The notes under the pieces were generated by a model. The model was not told where the DNA came from, made no database searches, and saw only the letters and a program-made list of their open reading frames with translations. This document shows positions 24,443 to 33,443 of a DNA stretch of 64,000 nucleotides, piece after piece. Source of the stretch: Anaerococcus marasmi. GTDB lineage: Bacteria > Bacillota > Clostridia > Tissierellales > Peptoniphilaceae. Location of the stretch: assembly GCF_900290195.1 (NCBI RefSeq), contig NZ_OLMF01000004.1:1415501-1479500 (forward strand), written 5' to 3'. The first letter of the stretch is position 1, and each line of letters opens with the position of its first letter. The translations under genes were made by a program, and so were the position numbers.

Positions 24443-26242
24443 TTATTTTTTGTTTTCGTATAATCTGTCTGAATCTGCTCCTACAAGTCTGTAGTATCTT
24501 ACAGGTAGACCAGAAGAATCTCCCATGTAGCCTTTTCTAGGAGTAACAGCTATTCCATTTTGTCCGTAGGACATGTGGATTATTGTATCATTTGCCCTGT
24601 TTAGGATAAATCCAGTGTGTCCAGCGGCTCCCGCACTTGCACCAGGCCTTCCTGATACGAATATATCTCCGTATCTTATCTCACTTTCAGAGATTTCATA
24701 CAATACCTTGCCTGCTGCTCCTAACTTAAAGAGTGTTTCTGTATTTCCTATAGCTGAGCCTTGTTTTAGGAATCCTCCGTAGATTAGAGACCTATAAACT
24801 GCTGATGAACAATCTGCTGCCCAGTCAGATGTTCTATTCTTCCAGTGCATATCATAAGTTAGGCCAGCTCTTCTTCCTGTAAACATCCACTCAATAACCT
24901 TATCGAGATTCTTTGAGCCTTTAATGTTATTATCTACTGGCTTTGCAAGACCGTTGCCATCAACCTTGTAGGTTACTCCCCTTTGAGTTACTTCTGTGTT
25001 CTTTTGGAGGCCATTTGATGTGAAGTAATAATAATTTCCATCAATCTCCCAAACACCTTCTTGAACGTAACCATTGACATTAGTGTGGTATTTGTTGCCA
25101 TTAAATTCAAACCAAGCGTTCTTTGGATTTGTAGCAACTCCCCTATTGTCTGTCTTGTAGTATCTTCCTGCAGACATTATTCCTTTATTTTGGGCCATGA
25201 CTCCATCTTTATCGAATACATAGGTGTATTTGGCTATAGTATGAGCACCTCTTACAAGTTTTCCGTCATTATCACTTCTATAGGTCTTACCATCTATTGC
25301 AGCCCAAAAGTTTTTAGGATTTGTAATCCTTCCTTCTTTATCGGTTACATATAGTTTTCCGTCTTTTATTTCTTTTTTGCTAGTTGTAAGAGCTCCTTCG
25401 TCATTGAAGTTATAGTAGTCATTTCCAACTTTTGTCACACCCTTATAGATTTTTCCGTTTTCATCTGTGCGATATGTCTTGCCATTTACATTGACCCAAG
25501 AGTTTATCTTGGCTGTTAGGATTCCCCTATCGCTTGCTTCATAGTAGGAATCATTTGTAAGAACCTTCTTGTTTGTTTGAAGACTTCCATCATTTGCAAA
25601 GTAATACTTCTTACCTTCTATTTCTGTAAGGCCCTTGCTTACATTACCTTCACTATCTTTATGGTATACTTTGGAATTTTCTTCATACCAAGAAGACTCG
25701 CTTGTTGATTTATCTTCGCTCCTTGATTTATCCTCTAAGGAAGCTCCCCTATCAGATGTAGAAGTATTAGAATCACGTACTCCAACTTCATTATATATGT
25801 CATCGAGACTAGAATTATCATAATAGATGATATCTTTTGAAGTATCTTCCTTTACTTTTTTATCATCTGCTGGTCCCTTGTCTCCAGAAATCTCCTTAAC
25901 AGAGATCTCTTGTTCAGGAGCAAGTTCCTTCTCGCTAGATTCATCAGCCTCATCTTCTGTATCATTTTCTTCTTTACTATCAGCTTCTAGCTCTTCGCCA
26001 CTTGTCTTATTATATCCCATCTCTTCTAAGTCAGATAGGATCATATCAAGGTTTTCTTCATCGTATGTAGCTATATCATTATCTTCGCTAGTTGAAGCTT
26101 CATCTTCTCCTAAATCTTGTGATAAATTATCATCAACATCTTGTTTATAGTCTTCTTCTGCATATGAATATGTTCCTGACATCAAAGCCTGAGATATAAA
26201 CAGTGTTGATGCTAAAAGTATTGTTTTATTTACCTTCTTCAT
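24443..26242 (-). CDS. Secreted cell-wall amidase with choline-binding-like repeats
   Basis: Exported peptidoglycan hydrolase of 599 residues. A signal peptide (KKVNKTILLASTLFISQALM) is followed by a long acidic, low-complexity region to about residue 180. Then come about a dozen 20-residue repeats of the form WxxxNGKxYxxDxxGxxxxG (about 185-435), like choline/cell-wall-binding repeats. The C-terminal catalytic part (about 440-599) has SDWAADCSSAVYRSL with the likely nucleophile Cys478, GDIFVSGRPG, and AGHTGFI with His542. This pattern fits the Amidase_5 / NlpC-P60-like group known from the phage Dp-1 lysin Pal. The start was placed at the internal ATG (26242) because GAGGTAGAG lies just upstream; five codons earlier there is no ribosome binding site. 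Confidence 0.85.
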   Translation of the reverse strand: MKKVNKTILLASTLFISQALMSGTYSYAEEDYKQDVDDNLSQDLGEDEASTSEDNDIATYDEENLDMILSDLEEMGYNKTSGEELEADSKEENDTEDEADESSEKELAPEQEISVKEISGDKGPADDKKVKEDTSKDIIYYDNSSLDDIYNEVGVRDSNTSTSDRGASLEDKSRSEDKSTSESSWYEENSKVYHKDSEGNVSKGLTEIEGKKYYFANDGSLQTNKKVLTNDSYYEASDRGILTAKINSWVNVNGKTYRTDENGKIYKGVTKVGNDYYNFNDEGALTTSKKEIKDGKLYVTDKEGRITNPKNFWAAIDGKTYRSDNDGKLVRGAHTIAKYTYVFDKDGVMAQNKGIMSAGRYYKTDNRGVATNPKNAWFEFNGNKYHTNVNGYVQEGVWEIDGNYYYFTSNGLQKNTEVTQRGVTYKVDGNGLAKPVDNNIKGSKNLDKVIEWMFTGRRAGLTYDMHWKNRTSDWAADCSSAVYRSLIYGGFLKQGSAIGNTETLFKLGAAGKVLYEISESEIRYGDIFVSGRPGASAGAAGHTGFILNRANDTIIHMSYGQNGIAVTPRKGYMGDSSGLPVRYYRLVGADSDRLYENKK

Positions 26243-26498
26243 CTCTACCTCTTCCATAAAATTTTAATTACAAATTAATTACAAATAATCTATAGTATTT
26301 AGCTATTTTTCCTGTATTTTGGTATTTCAAGAATATTATAGACTATTTCAATCAAAATTGCAACAAAAAGGTTACAAAATTTCTCTATTTTTTGAAATTT
26401 TTATCAAATTTTTATAAAAAATATAAATTTCCCTCCAAAAAATAGTACAATTATTAAAAACAAGCAAAAAGGGTATCATATTAAAAACGGAGGGATAT

Positions 26499-27479
26499 AT
26501 GAAAAAAAGAAATATATTATTAGCATTTGCTCTTATTCTAGCTCTAAGTTCATGCCAAAACTTGGAAGGATCTAATAAGGGAAATGTATCAGAGAAAACA
26601 ATAGAAGATGCGCTAGCCGAAGGAAACGAAAACGGTAAAGACTCCGACTTGATTGATGACAAGGACGAGGATTCAAATAATGAAGATAAAGATTCAAGTG
26701 AAGATAAAAAAGAAGAGAAAAAGGGCGACAGTTCTGATAAAAATGTAGAAGATGCTCTTACAAACATCAATTACGACGATATCAGAAAATATATAACAGA
26801 TATCGGAGAATTCGACCCAAAAGTCCTAGATGAATTAACAGATGACGATATCAAAGAATACTATCTACGTGCCAAATCTGCAAGTAATAAGACAGGTTAT
26901 TGGGATGTGAAGGACTTCTTCTTCCAAGAACTTGCCAAAGACTATAGAGAATACTCAAACAAATTCCCACTAGATTCTATAGAAGAGTTATATAACTGGC
27001 CTAAAAGCACTGATAAAGTTACAGATAAGTACGCTGACGAAAGAAAGTTCATAGCAAATCTTGGCTATGATCAAGCAGAAATAGACAATATGTCTGATAA
27101 GAAGCTTGAAGAAGCCTTTAAGAAAGCCTATGACGAAAATCCAGAAGGCCTTTACAATGACTATATAGAAATAGTTGGCAAAAATAATTTCGACAAAAAC
27201 GAAAGTCCTACTAATGAAGTAAAAGCAGTAGAATCTAGCCAAAATGTAGAGAAATTTGCAGAAAATCAAAGTGATTATGATGAATTTAAAAGAAGCCTAG
27301 TTGAACTTTACGAATTCGACCCTGATGTAGTGGCTCAAATGACTAACGAAGACATAGACCTAGCAGCAAGTCGTGGCCAAAAAATCCTAGAAGAAACCGG
27401 CTACGGTGACATAGGTCTAATAATAAATGAACTAGCAAAAATGTATCCAGGTTCATCTACAATGTATCCTGGTGAATAA
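26499..27479 (+). CDS. Lipoprotein with three internal repeats, unknown function
   Basis: Surface lipoprotein of 326 residues. The signal peptide ends in LALSSC (lipidated Cys). An acidic linker (about 45-85, rich in EDKDSSEDKKEEKKG-type sequence) is followed by three related units of about 60-70 residues: IRKYITDIGEFDPKVLDELT (about 91), RKFIANLGYDQAEIDNMS (about 187) and FKRSLVELYEFDPDVVAQMT (about 265). Each has a helix, an F/YD-P/Q turn, and a DDI/DKKLEE-type helix. I do not recognise the repeat. A good GGAGGG site precedes the ATG. It is divergent from the cell-wall amidase gene across 240 bp, so joint regulation or a role in envelope maintenance is possible. Confidence 0.8.
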   Translation: MKKRNILLAFALILALSSCQNLEGSNKGNVSEKTIEDALAEGNENGKDSDLIDDKDEDSNNEDKDSSEDKKEEKKGDSSDKNVEDALTNINYDDIRKYITDIGEFDPKVLDELTDDDIKEYYLRAKSASNKTGYWDVKDFFFQELAKDYREYSNKFPLDSIEELYNWPKSTDKVTDKYADERKFIANLGYDQAEIDNMSDKKLEEAFKKAYDENPEGLYNDYIEIVGKNNFDKNESPTNEVKAVESSQNVEKFAENQSDYDEFKRSLVELYEFDPDVVAQMTNEDIDLAASRGQKILEETGYGDIGLIINELAKMYPGSSTMYPGE

Positions 27480-27483
27480 GGTT

Positions 27484-27673
27484 AAAAGAGGTTGTTGCAA
27501 AATTGTGAGTATTCATGTACCATCGTTAGAATGTTATCTTAGGAGTTACCTCTCCTGGCCGGTAGGTCAGTTTGTGCCTGTCGGCTGGTGGAGTCGATTA
27601 GCCAGTCGGCTACTCCATGGGGATTATTCTAACTGTGGTGGAATGATTTATTAATTATGCAACAGCCTCTTTT
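27484..27673. other. 190-bp, self-complementary element (MITE-like or structured RNA)
   Basis: The element begins four bases after the lipoprotein stop codon and ends in the stop codon of the convergent histidine kinase gene. Its ends, AAAAGAGGTTGTTGCA (27484-27499) and TGCAACAGCCTCTTTT (27658-27673), pair with one G-T wobble. Further nested pairs are GTTAGAAT/ATTCTAAC (27525-27532/27626-27633) and GGAGT/ACTCC (27542-27546/27612-27616). Inside are two hairpins, GCCGGTAGG/CCTGTCGGC (27558-27566/27577-27585) and TAGCC/GGCTA (27599-27603/27608-27612). The core is richer in GC than its surroundings. The TGTTGCA ends resemble ends of several IS families, so a non-autonomous MITE is plausible; a bidirectional terminator or structured RNA are alternatives. 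Confidence 0.7.
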
Positions 27674-29181
27674 TAATTCTTATAAATTATTATAGTAAAT
27701 ATTTCATTTTCATAATCTACAGAAAAACCATAAGCACAATCATCTAAGAGGCTTTCCACTATATACATTCCCATCCCTCTAGATTTAGACGTATTTGAAG
27801 ATACAAATGGTTTTTTGATATTGTTTAGTATATCCGAATCTATTCTTGTAGGATAATTTTTTATGACAATATCAGAAGAAAACTCGATCTCTATTTTTCC
27901 ATAATCATCGGTATATTCTATGGCATTTTTAAGGATATTATCGAATACTATTCTAAAATGATCATAATCTATTTTATCTAATCTAGAACCCTTAATACTC
28001 AGATATATCTTCTTTTTTTCTAAGAGATCTGTATGGTTAATTATAGATTCATCCATTATAGATCTTAGGTCAAGTTTTTCTAATATAGGTTCTTCATCCA
28101 GTTTATTTAGGTAGAGCAAATCTCCTATCAAGACTTGAAGATTAATTAATTTATCTTTTAATTTTGGTAAGTATATATCTCTATCTTTGTATTTTCCTAT
28201 ATTTTCTATCATTCCATCTGCTAACAATATAGCTGCTTGAACTGGAGTTTTGAGCTCATGAGATGCTGATTTGAAGAATACTTCTCTTTTTTCACTTGAT
28301 TTTTCAAGACTTTTGTAATTTTCTGTAAGTGCCTTATAAGTTTCTTTGATATTTTCTGATAATTCTTCTATTTCGTCATTGGTATGGATGTCTAAATCAT
28401 ATGAAATATTTCTATTATCTCTAGATTCTCTTGTAAATTTACTCATCTTTAGAATTGGATCTGTAATAGATTTTGAATAAATTCTATTTAAAAGAAAGAC
28501 TATTATTACAACTAGCAAAAATATAATTGGAAAGGCTGATATTATAGTACTTTTTACCCCAGTTAGATCATCAAACAATAGAGGATAAGTGCTTATATAT
28601 ATCCCCGAGTCCTTATAAGTTATTAACATAAAACTTATTGCCGACCTATCTTTTTTTCTGGATACAGACTTAATAAGTATTGAATCTCTTATTTCTTTCA
28701 CAAAAATGGAATCATCTGAGTCGACTTCCACATAATCTAGCCCTTTTATATCTACAAAATCCTCCAATGATTTTAATAAGTCTTCCTTTATATGGAAGAA
28801 TTTGTTTTTAAAGACTTCTTCATCAAATGAGCCTTTAGAATTTTCTAAGTATTGTAGAAAATTTAAAATATTTTTATTTTTTATCTTGATAATGGTATCA
28901 AAATTTAGACCTGATAAACGAACCTCGTCACTATTATTCTTTTTGTATAAGGAAATCATCCCTTCTTTTGCCACATCTCTTGCACTATCGTAAGATATAT
29001 CCTTCACAAAAGATTCATGAACCTTAAGGGCTAAGTCTTCATTTTCTTGGTTCTTCTTCTCTAAATAAATATTAGGCATAAAGAATATCATATAGGAAAA
29101 TACTATAAAGCATATCAAAAGAGTCAGTATTATGTTGTATATGAAATTTTTCTCACTTATATTTAGCTTAGGCTTCTTCAT
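27673..29181 (-). CDS. Sensor histidine kinase
   Basis: Membrane histidine kinase of 502 residues. Two transmembrane helices (about 13-34 and 217-238) flank an extracytoplasmic sensor domain of about 180 residues. A HAMP-like linker is followed by the phosphorylated H-box SASHELKTPVQAA (His near 315), the N-box DNILKNAIEY, and a glycine-rich KSRGMGMYIVE segment. The usual DxGxG box is weak. The gene overlaps the response regulator gene by 14 bases and follows an ABC exporter, so the four genes form one unit, probably sensing an envelope or peptide stress. The signal is unknown. Confidence 0.9.
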   Translation of the reverse strand: MKKPKLNISEKNFIYNIILTLLICFIVFSYMIFFMPNIYLEKKNQENEDLALKVHESFVKDISYDSARDVAKEGMISLYKKNNSDEVRLSGLNFDTIIKIKNKNILNFLQYLENSKGSFDEEVFKNKFFHIKEDLLKSLEDFVDIKGLDYVEVDSDDSIFVKEIRDSILIKSVSRKKDRSAISFMLITYKDSGIYISTYPLLFDDLTGVKSTIISAFPIIFLLVVIIVFLLNRIYSKSITDPILKMSKFTRESRDNRNISYDLDIHTNDEIEELSENIKETYKALTENYKSLEKSSEKREVFFKSASHELKTPVQAAILLADGMIENIGKYKDRDIYLPKLKDKLINLQVLIGDLLYLNKLDEEPILEKLDLRSIMDESIINHTDLLEKKKIYLSIKGSRLDKIDYDHFRIVFDNILKNAIEYTDDYGKIEIEFSSDIVIKNYPTRIDSDILNNIKKPFVSSNTSKSRGMGMYIVESLLDDCAYGFSVDYENEIFTIIIYKN

Positions 29182-29833
29182 TAAATTTGTACCCTACTCC
29201 TACAAGAGTTTTTATATACTCCTTCGGTAGTTTTTTCCTGAGATTTTTTATATGAGAATCTATGGTTCTAGTAGAACCATAAAATGTAGTGTCATATAAG
29301 CTAGTTATTAGGTTCTCTCTAGAAAAAACCTTTTTTTTATTCTCTATAAATAATTTCATTAGCTGAAATTCTGTAACTGTTAGTTTTAGGTCTTTGCCGT
29401 CATACAATAGCCTAAATCCATCATTATCTAGTACAAGACCATCCTGAGATAAGTTATAATTATTACCTCTCCTTTGTAAAATCATTTCTATTTTCTTTAT
29501 GAGTAAAATAGGTTGAACAGGCTTTATAATATAGTCGTCACAATATAGGTCAAAAGCCTCTATCTGCGTATTTATATCTTCTAAGGCTGTAAGCATTACT
29601 ACATTAGTATTTTTTATTTTTTTATTCTTTCTAATAAATTCTAGTACCTCAAGACCACTTTTCCCATTTACCATTATATCCAATATTGCTACATCAAATT
29701 TTTTTTCATTTAAAATTTCAATCGCTTCATTTCCATCATCAGTGACAGTTACAGAAAAATCAGCGATTTTTAAATATTCAGACAATACTTCTCTAATATC
29801 TATTTCATCTTCTAGAAATAGTATACTTTTCAT
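29168..29833 (-). CDS. OmpR/PhoB-type response regulator
   Basis: Two-component response regulator of 221 residues. The receiver domain (1-115) has the acidic pair EDE near residue 7, the phospho-acceptor Asp in VAILDIMVNG near 52, and the conserved Lys in IIKPV near 104. The C-terminal winged-helix DNA-binding domain (about 128-220) has LTVTEFQLMKLFIENKKKVFSRENLI and TRTIDSHIKNLRKKL. It is translated before, and overlaps, its cognate kinase gene. Only 47 bp separate it from the upstream permease gene, so exporter and regulator are probably co-transcribed. Confidence 0.93.
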   Translation of the reverse strand: MKSILFLEDEIDIREVLSEYLKIADFSVTVTDDGNEAIEILNEKKFDVAILDIMVNGKSGLEVLEFIRKNKKIKNTNVVMLTALEDINTQIEAFDLYCDDYIIKPVQPILLIKKIEMILQRRGNNYNLSQDGLVLDNDGFRLLYDGKDLKLTVTEFQLMKLFIENKKKVFSRENLITSLYDTTFYGSTRTIDSHIKNLRKKLPKEYIKTLVGVGYKFNEEA

Positions 29834-29880
29834 ACAATCACCCCTAGTTTGATTATATAGTATTTTCAGAAAGATATGAA

Positions 29881-30633
29881 TTAATTATCTCTTCTCTTAT
29901 TTTTCCTTATAGCCAAAACCATCATAATTAAGGATATTAGAATTAGTAATATTAATCCTTGGATGAAAGTATAATTTACGATTCCCTTGGATATTTCATC
30001 CAAATATTCTGCTGATGAAAAGTGACTTGTTGGAATAGCTCTAGCAATATATCTTACGGATTCTGGCATATCATCTACAGAAATTCCCATCATTCCACTT
30101 AGAATCATAGTTAAAAAATATAAAACCATAGTTAAACCGAAAGATAAGGAATATTTTTTTGTATATAGGCAAATAGCATAGGCTAAGAAGAAAGAGCTCA
30201 TATCTATCAAACTTACATATATAGTGTGTCTTAATAATTCTATCATAGTAAATTCTACATTGAAAGCATTCATGATTATTAAAAAATATATGATAGTGCA
30301 TATTAGAAAAAATATATAGTAAATCAAAAACTTATACTTAGCCATAACAAACTGTTTTATGGAAAAAAGCTCTAATCTATCATAAACTCCTTCTTCCATA
30401 TCCTTAGCTGTAATACTGGCGTGACCAATCAAAAATATAGATAAAGGTGATATTATGTTTATAGTTAAAGTTATACTCCTTTTAGCTTCTGATACATACT
30501 GAATTGGTAGCTTTGAACCAACACCAACTATGATTAGGGATGCCATAAGCAAAGGAAAAACTAAGCCGAAAAATATTGTTGCATAGTTTTTCAATAATAA
30601 TTTAGTTTCATACTTTATTATATACTTATTCAT
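29881..30633 (-). CDS. ABC-2 type exporter permease
   Basis: Membrane permease of 250 residues with about six hydrophobic helices; the segment LLLKNYATIFFGLVFPLLMASLIIVG at the start and the DMEEGVYDRLELFSIKQFVMAKYKFL loop are typical of ABC-2 permeases (ABC2_membrane). It works with the ATPase encoded just upstream, which it overlaps by eight bases. The start at 30633 is preferred because AGGAGG lies six bases before it; a neighbouring ATG three bases earlier is the alternative. The operon with a two-component system resembles self-protection exporters against lipid-targeting peptides, but the substrate cannot be read. Confidence 0.85.
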   Translation of the reverse strand: MNKYIIKYETKLLLKNYATIFFGLVFPLLMASLIIVGVGSKLPIQYVSEAKRSITLTINIISPLSIFLIGHASITAKDMEEGVYDRLELFSIKQFVMAKYKFLIYYIFFLICTIIYFLIIMNAFNVEFTMIELLRHTIYVSLIDMSSFFLAYAICLYTKKYSLSFGLTMVLYFLTMILSGMMGISVDDMPESVRYIARAIPTSHFSSAEYLDEISKGIVNYTFIQGLILLILISLIMMVLAIRKNKRRDN

Positions 30634-31492
30634 CATATCCCTCCTTAGATAATGCATTCAATACAGTAAGTTCTATGGACTCATTTAGTCTTTCAAAATT
30701 TTGATTATTTTCAACAAGCTTATTGATCAGATCTTTTTCTCTAGTACTGTCATCAAAACCTGCAGCTATCTTATTAGTCATAGAAGCTATCCTATCTTCT
30801 TTCCCTATCAAGCTATTTGTTATATCATTATCCTCAGTTAGTATCACTGACTTCGCGCAATATTTATTGAACATCTCTTTCTTAGATCCAAAAAATAAAA
30901 CCCTTCCTTTGTGGATATATAGGAGCTTATCACAAATATTTTCAAGCTCTTCATAGTAGTGGCTTACTAAAAGTATGCTAGTACTCTTGCCCTTGTAATA
31001 ATCCAAAATCTTCTCCATCAGCATCTGACGAGTTACAAAATCAAGTCCAGTAGTCACTTCATCGAACATCGTTATAGGAGAATCCTTCCACATAACTAAG
31101 ATAAGAGTTAGTTTTTGTTTTTCTCCCCCTGATAGTTCTTTAAAAGATTTTTTTAATAGTTTTTTAAAATCAAAAAACTCTATTAATTCTGATAAACTTT
31201 TATCATTTTCAATTTTACTATTAGCAACCATTTGAATAATATCCCTAGTAGATACACTCTCAGAATAATTATTAAATTGCATATGAACGGCAATCTCTTG
31301 CCTAGGTATACCCGTTACTATATTTCCACTAAAGGGAATGATTCCAAGAATAGCCTTGATGAGTGTTGTTTTTCCAGCTCCATTTGAGCCAATTATTCCT
31401 ATCTTCTCCCCATCTTTAAATTCTAATTTCTCCTTAATATCCAATACTTTTTTATCCCCATAGGAGACTTTTAAATTATCTATTTTAATCAT
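30626..31492 (-). CDS. ABC exporter ATP-binding protein
   Basis: ATPase subunit of the ABC-2 exporter, 288 residues. Walker A is GSNGAGKTTLIK (about 35-46), the signature ELSGGEKQKLTLILVM, Walker B ITMFDEVTTGLD, and the H-loop VSHYYEEL. The Q-loop glutamine lies in HMQFNNYSE. The frame is open for a further 44 codons upstream, but AAGGAG stands just before the ATG at 31492 and the extension has no ABC similarity, so the shorter form is reported. First gene of the unit ATPase-permease-response regulator-kinase. The C-terminal 70 residues are the variable helical tail common in these ATPases. Confidence 0.9.
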   Translation of the reverse strand: MIKIDNLKVSYGDKKVLDIKEKLEFKDGEKIGIIGSNGAGKTTLIKAILGIIPFSGNIVTGIPRQEIAVHMQFNNYSESVSTRDIIQMVANSKIENDKSLSELIEFFDFKKLLKKSFKELSGGEKQKLTLILVMWKDSPITMFDEVTTGLDFVTRQMLMEKILDYYKGKSTSILLVSHYYEELENICDKLLYIHKGRVLFFGSKKEMFNKYCAKSVILTEDNDITNSLIGKEDRIASMTNKIAAGFDDSTREKDLINKLVENNQNFERLNESIELTVLNALSKEGYDE

Positions 31493-31651
31493 ATCTTGCT
31501 CCTTACATCTATATAATAAATCAAAGATGTGGATTTTAAGTGCAGATAGTTTAGATTTTTTGTAAAATATATAGGTAAAGCTCCATTGATTTAACATTGT
31601 ATAAAAATAGATGCCACTTTTCATAAATCAGCATCCAATATCTAAATTATT

Positions 31652-31954
31652 TTAAATTTTAACAAAAAGGCAAAACCAAATAGCCTTATCCTGATCTATC
31701 ACCCTATGCCTTAAGCCCTTGGGAATAAAAAGAAAATCTCCCTTTTTCATCCTTACTATCTCCGTTTCTGTTTCAATGGAAGCTAGTCCTTCCATAAGAA
31801 TAACAAACTCATCCTCATCTTGAACCATATAGTCTGTCACTTGGTTGAGGGACATGGTCCTAAGAGCCCTGACCTTCTCATTTTCAAAAATTCCCTCCTC
31901 AACTTCTTCTAACTCAGAAAACTTTATATGATCAAGTAAATTAAAAACCTCCAT
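31652..31954 (-). CDS. Small cupin-domain protein
   Basis: Single-domain cupin of 100 residues. The conserved cupin strands are visible as DEFVILMEGLASIETE (motif 1 region) and KKGDFLFIPKGLRHRV (motif 2 with its histidine), so a metal site of the usual composition is only partly kept: the two histidines of motif 1 are not seen. Such proteins bind small ligands or act as isolated sensor domains; a specific role cannot be given. The start is the ATG at 31954, seven bases after AGGAGG; a TTG one codon earlier is less likely. It is a single gene between the ABC unit and the DUF438 gene. Confidence 0.75.
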   Translation of the reverse strand: MEVFNLLDHIKFSELEEVEEGIFENEKVRALRTMSLNQVTDYMVQDEDEFVILMEGLASIETETEIVRMKKGDFLFIPKGLRHRVIDQDKAIWFCLFVKI

Positions 31955-32035
31955 CAAATCTCCTCCTATTTTAGTCCATCTATACCCTTTTCAAAAGTAT
32001 TTTATTTACATTTAAATTTATTCCTTCTCTCCCTA

Positions 32036-32078
32036 AAATAAAAAATCTCCCATTTAGTTACACACTAGTTGAGAGATT
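32036..32078 (-). terminator. Possible terminator of the DUF438 gene
   Basis: Outer pair AATCTC/GAGATT (32044-32049 and 32073-32078) around a poorly paired 23-base loop, followed on the minus strand by TTTTTTATTTT. Confidence 0.45.
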
Positions 32079-32096
32079 AAAATATCATAGCTTATT

Positions 32097-33401
32097 CTAT
32101 TTTGTAAGATAATCCTTGTAGAAGCTTAAGTCTTGAACTACTTCCAAAGCTCCCTTGTACTTTCCTTCCTTATCTCTTACAGCATAGTAAGTAATTGACG
32201 TATCTTTGCCTCCTATAGGTCTAACTATTCTAAACTCGTCTCTTTTGCCTACTTTGAAGTCCTTGATTAGTCCTCTTACTATAGGTTCTACCTTGGGTGG
32301 GTGGCAGGAATATACTGGGCGGCCTAGGGCACTTTCTGGTCTTTTGAAGACCTTACTTCCCTCATGGTCGTTGAAGTAGGTATTTATATCCTTATCATCG
32401 ACAAAGGTGATTTCTACATCCATTGTGTCAAATATTGCTTCGATTTGATCGTAGCTTAATTTGCCTTTCTTGAAAGTGACAAAGCCATCTTCTTCTTTGC
32501 TTTCTTTTTCTTCACTTTCTATTTCTTCGTATGAGATTAGGGAGTGGTAGTAGTCTTTTAGGTCCTTGTAGAGTAAGTCTAGGTCTTCCCCGCTTACATT
32601 TTCTTCCAAGAGGGGGTAAAGGATATTATCTTCCTTGTAGGTCATCTCTTCTGCCCTTTGGATAGCTTTATCTAGGGCTTTCTCGTCTTTTTTCTTTACA
32701 GCTTTTCTAATAGCCTTAGCTATTTCTATGTCTACAGCCCACATCACATCTGATGGGCCCGGTTTATTGTATTTTACTTTAAGGAGGGGATAGATTAAAT
32801 CTCCCTTTTTCTTGTAGTGACTTCCTATAGCCATTAGCTTATCGTAGTCTTTATCTTCTTTGGCCTCGTTTATTATTTCTTTTACCTTGTCGTTTTCTCT
32901 TTCCATGTAGGATATAAATGGATCTATACTTCTTTCCTCACTATTTTCCTTGTGGGTCATCCCATGAAAGAGGGAAGAGTGGACATCGCAAAGTTTTCTT
33001 ACTTCGTCCTTATCGATTCCAGATTGTAGGAGTTCTTCTTCTGCATCCATTATCTCTGATGATGAGACTCCTTGGAAATTTTCTTTGAAATCTTTCCTTA
33101 CATTTTCTAGGTCCTCTCCTTCAGAAAGTCTTGTGATATAGGATTTGACAAGTTCTTTTCTCCTAATAACCTCTGGGTCTAGTGAAGAATCAGAAACTTT
33201 GTAACCATAGTTTTCTATTTTATCTTCTAAATTTTCTATGCCCATGATGCCCGCTCCCCTTTTGAGCGATGTTTTCTTGCCCATACTTTTAAGCAAGAGT
33301 GGGTTATCTAGGCCCTTAAATCCTATTTCTGTGAGTATATCCTTAAGTTCTGGATTTTCTTCTATTAAATCAAAAACTGTTTTATTTATATCAATTTTCA
33401 T
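32097..33401 (-). CDS. DUF1858-DUF438-hemerythrin-PAS protein
   Basis: Cytoplasmic multidomain protein of 434 residues. Residues 1-65 form a DUF1858 domain (MKIDINKTVFDLIEENPELKDI). About 75-150 are DUF438 (VIRRKELVKSYITRLSEGEDLENVRKDF). About 170-300 are hemerythrin-like helices with KKKGDLIYPLLKVKY and KEDNILYPLLEENVSG. About 318-430 are a PAS domain (LSYDQIEAIFDTMDVEITFVDD to GALEVVQDLS). The family is linked to oxygen, iron or nitric-oxide sensing and repair, often near hcp-type genes; this is background knowledge. The start at 33401 has GGAGG five bases upstream, which favours it over longer forms. A Fur-like box and a 14-bp palindrome lie 43-70 bp upstream. Confidence 0.85.
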   Translation of the reverse strand: MKIDINKTVFDLIEENPELKDILTEIGFKGLDNPLLLKSMGKKTSLKRGAGIMGIENLEDKIENYGYKVSDSSLDPEVIRRKELVKSYITRLSEGEDLENVRKDFKENFQGVSSSEIMDAEEELLQSGIDKDEVRKLCDVHSSLFHGMTHKENSEERSIDPFISYMERENDKVKEIINEAKEDKDYDKLMAIGSHYKKKGDLIYPLLKVKYNKPGPSDVMWAVDIEIAKAIRKAVKKKDEKALDKAIQRAEEMTYKEDNILYPLLEENVSGEDLDLLYKDLKDYYHSLISYEEIESEEKESKEEDGFVTFKKGKLSYDQIEAIFDTMDVEITFVDDKDINTYFNDHEGSKVFKRPESALGRPVYSCHPPKVEPIVRGLIKDFKVGKRDEFRIVRPIGGKDTSITYYAVRDKEGKYKGALEVVQDLSFYKDYLTK

Positions 33402-33443
33402 ACTTGCCTCCATATCTTTAACTGATTTTATTATATAACTATT

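Noticed and set aside
26372-26770. Open frame of 132 codons opposite the triple-repeat lipoprotein
   Set aside because: Serine-rich antisense of the acidic linker; the lipoprotein on the other strand has a signal peptide, lipobox and ribosome binding site.
27472-27654. Open frame of 60 codons in the structured element
   Set aside because: It runs through the nested inverted repeats and lacks a start signal; the sequence is explained by secondary structure.
31493-31624. N-terminal extension of the ABC exporter ATPase
   Set aside because: The extra 44 codons have no ABC similarity, and AAGGAG stands directly before the inner ATG at 31492.
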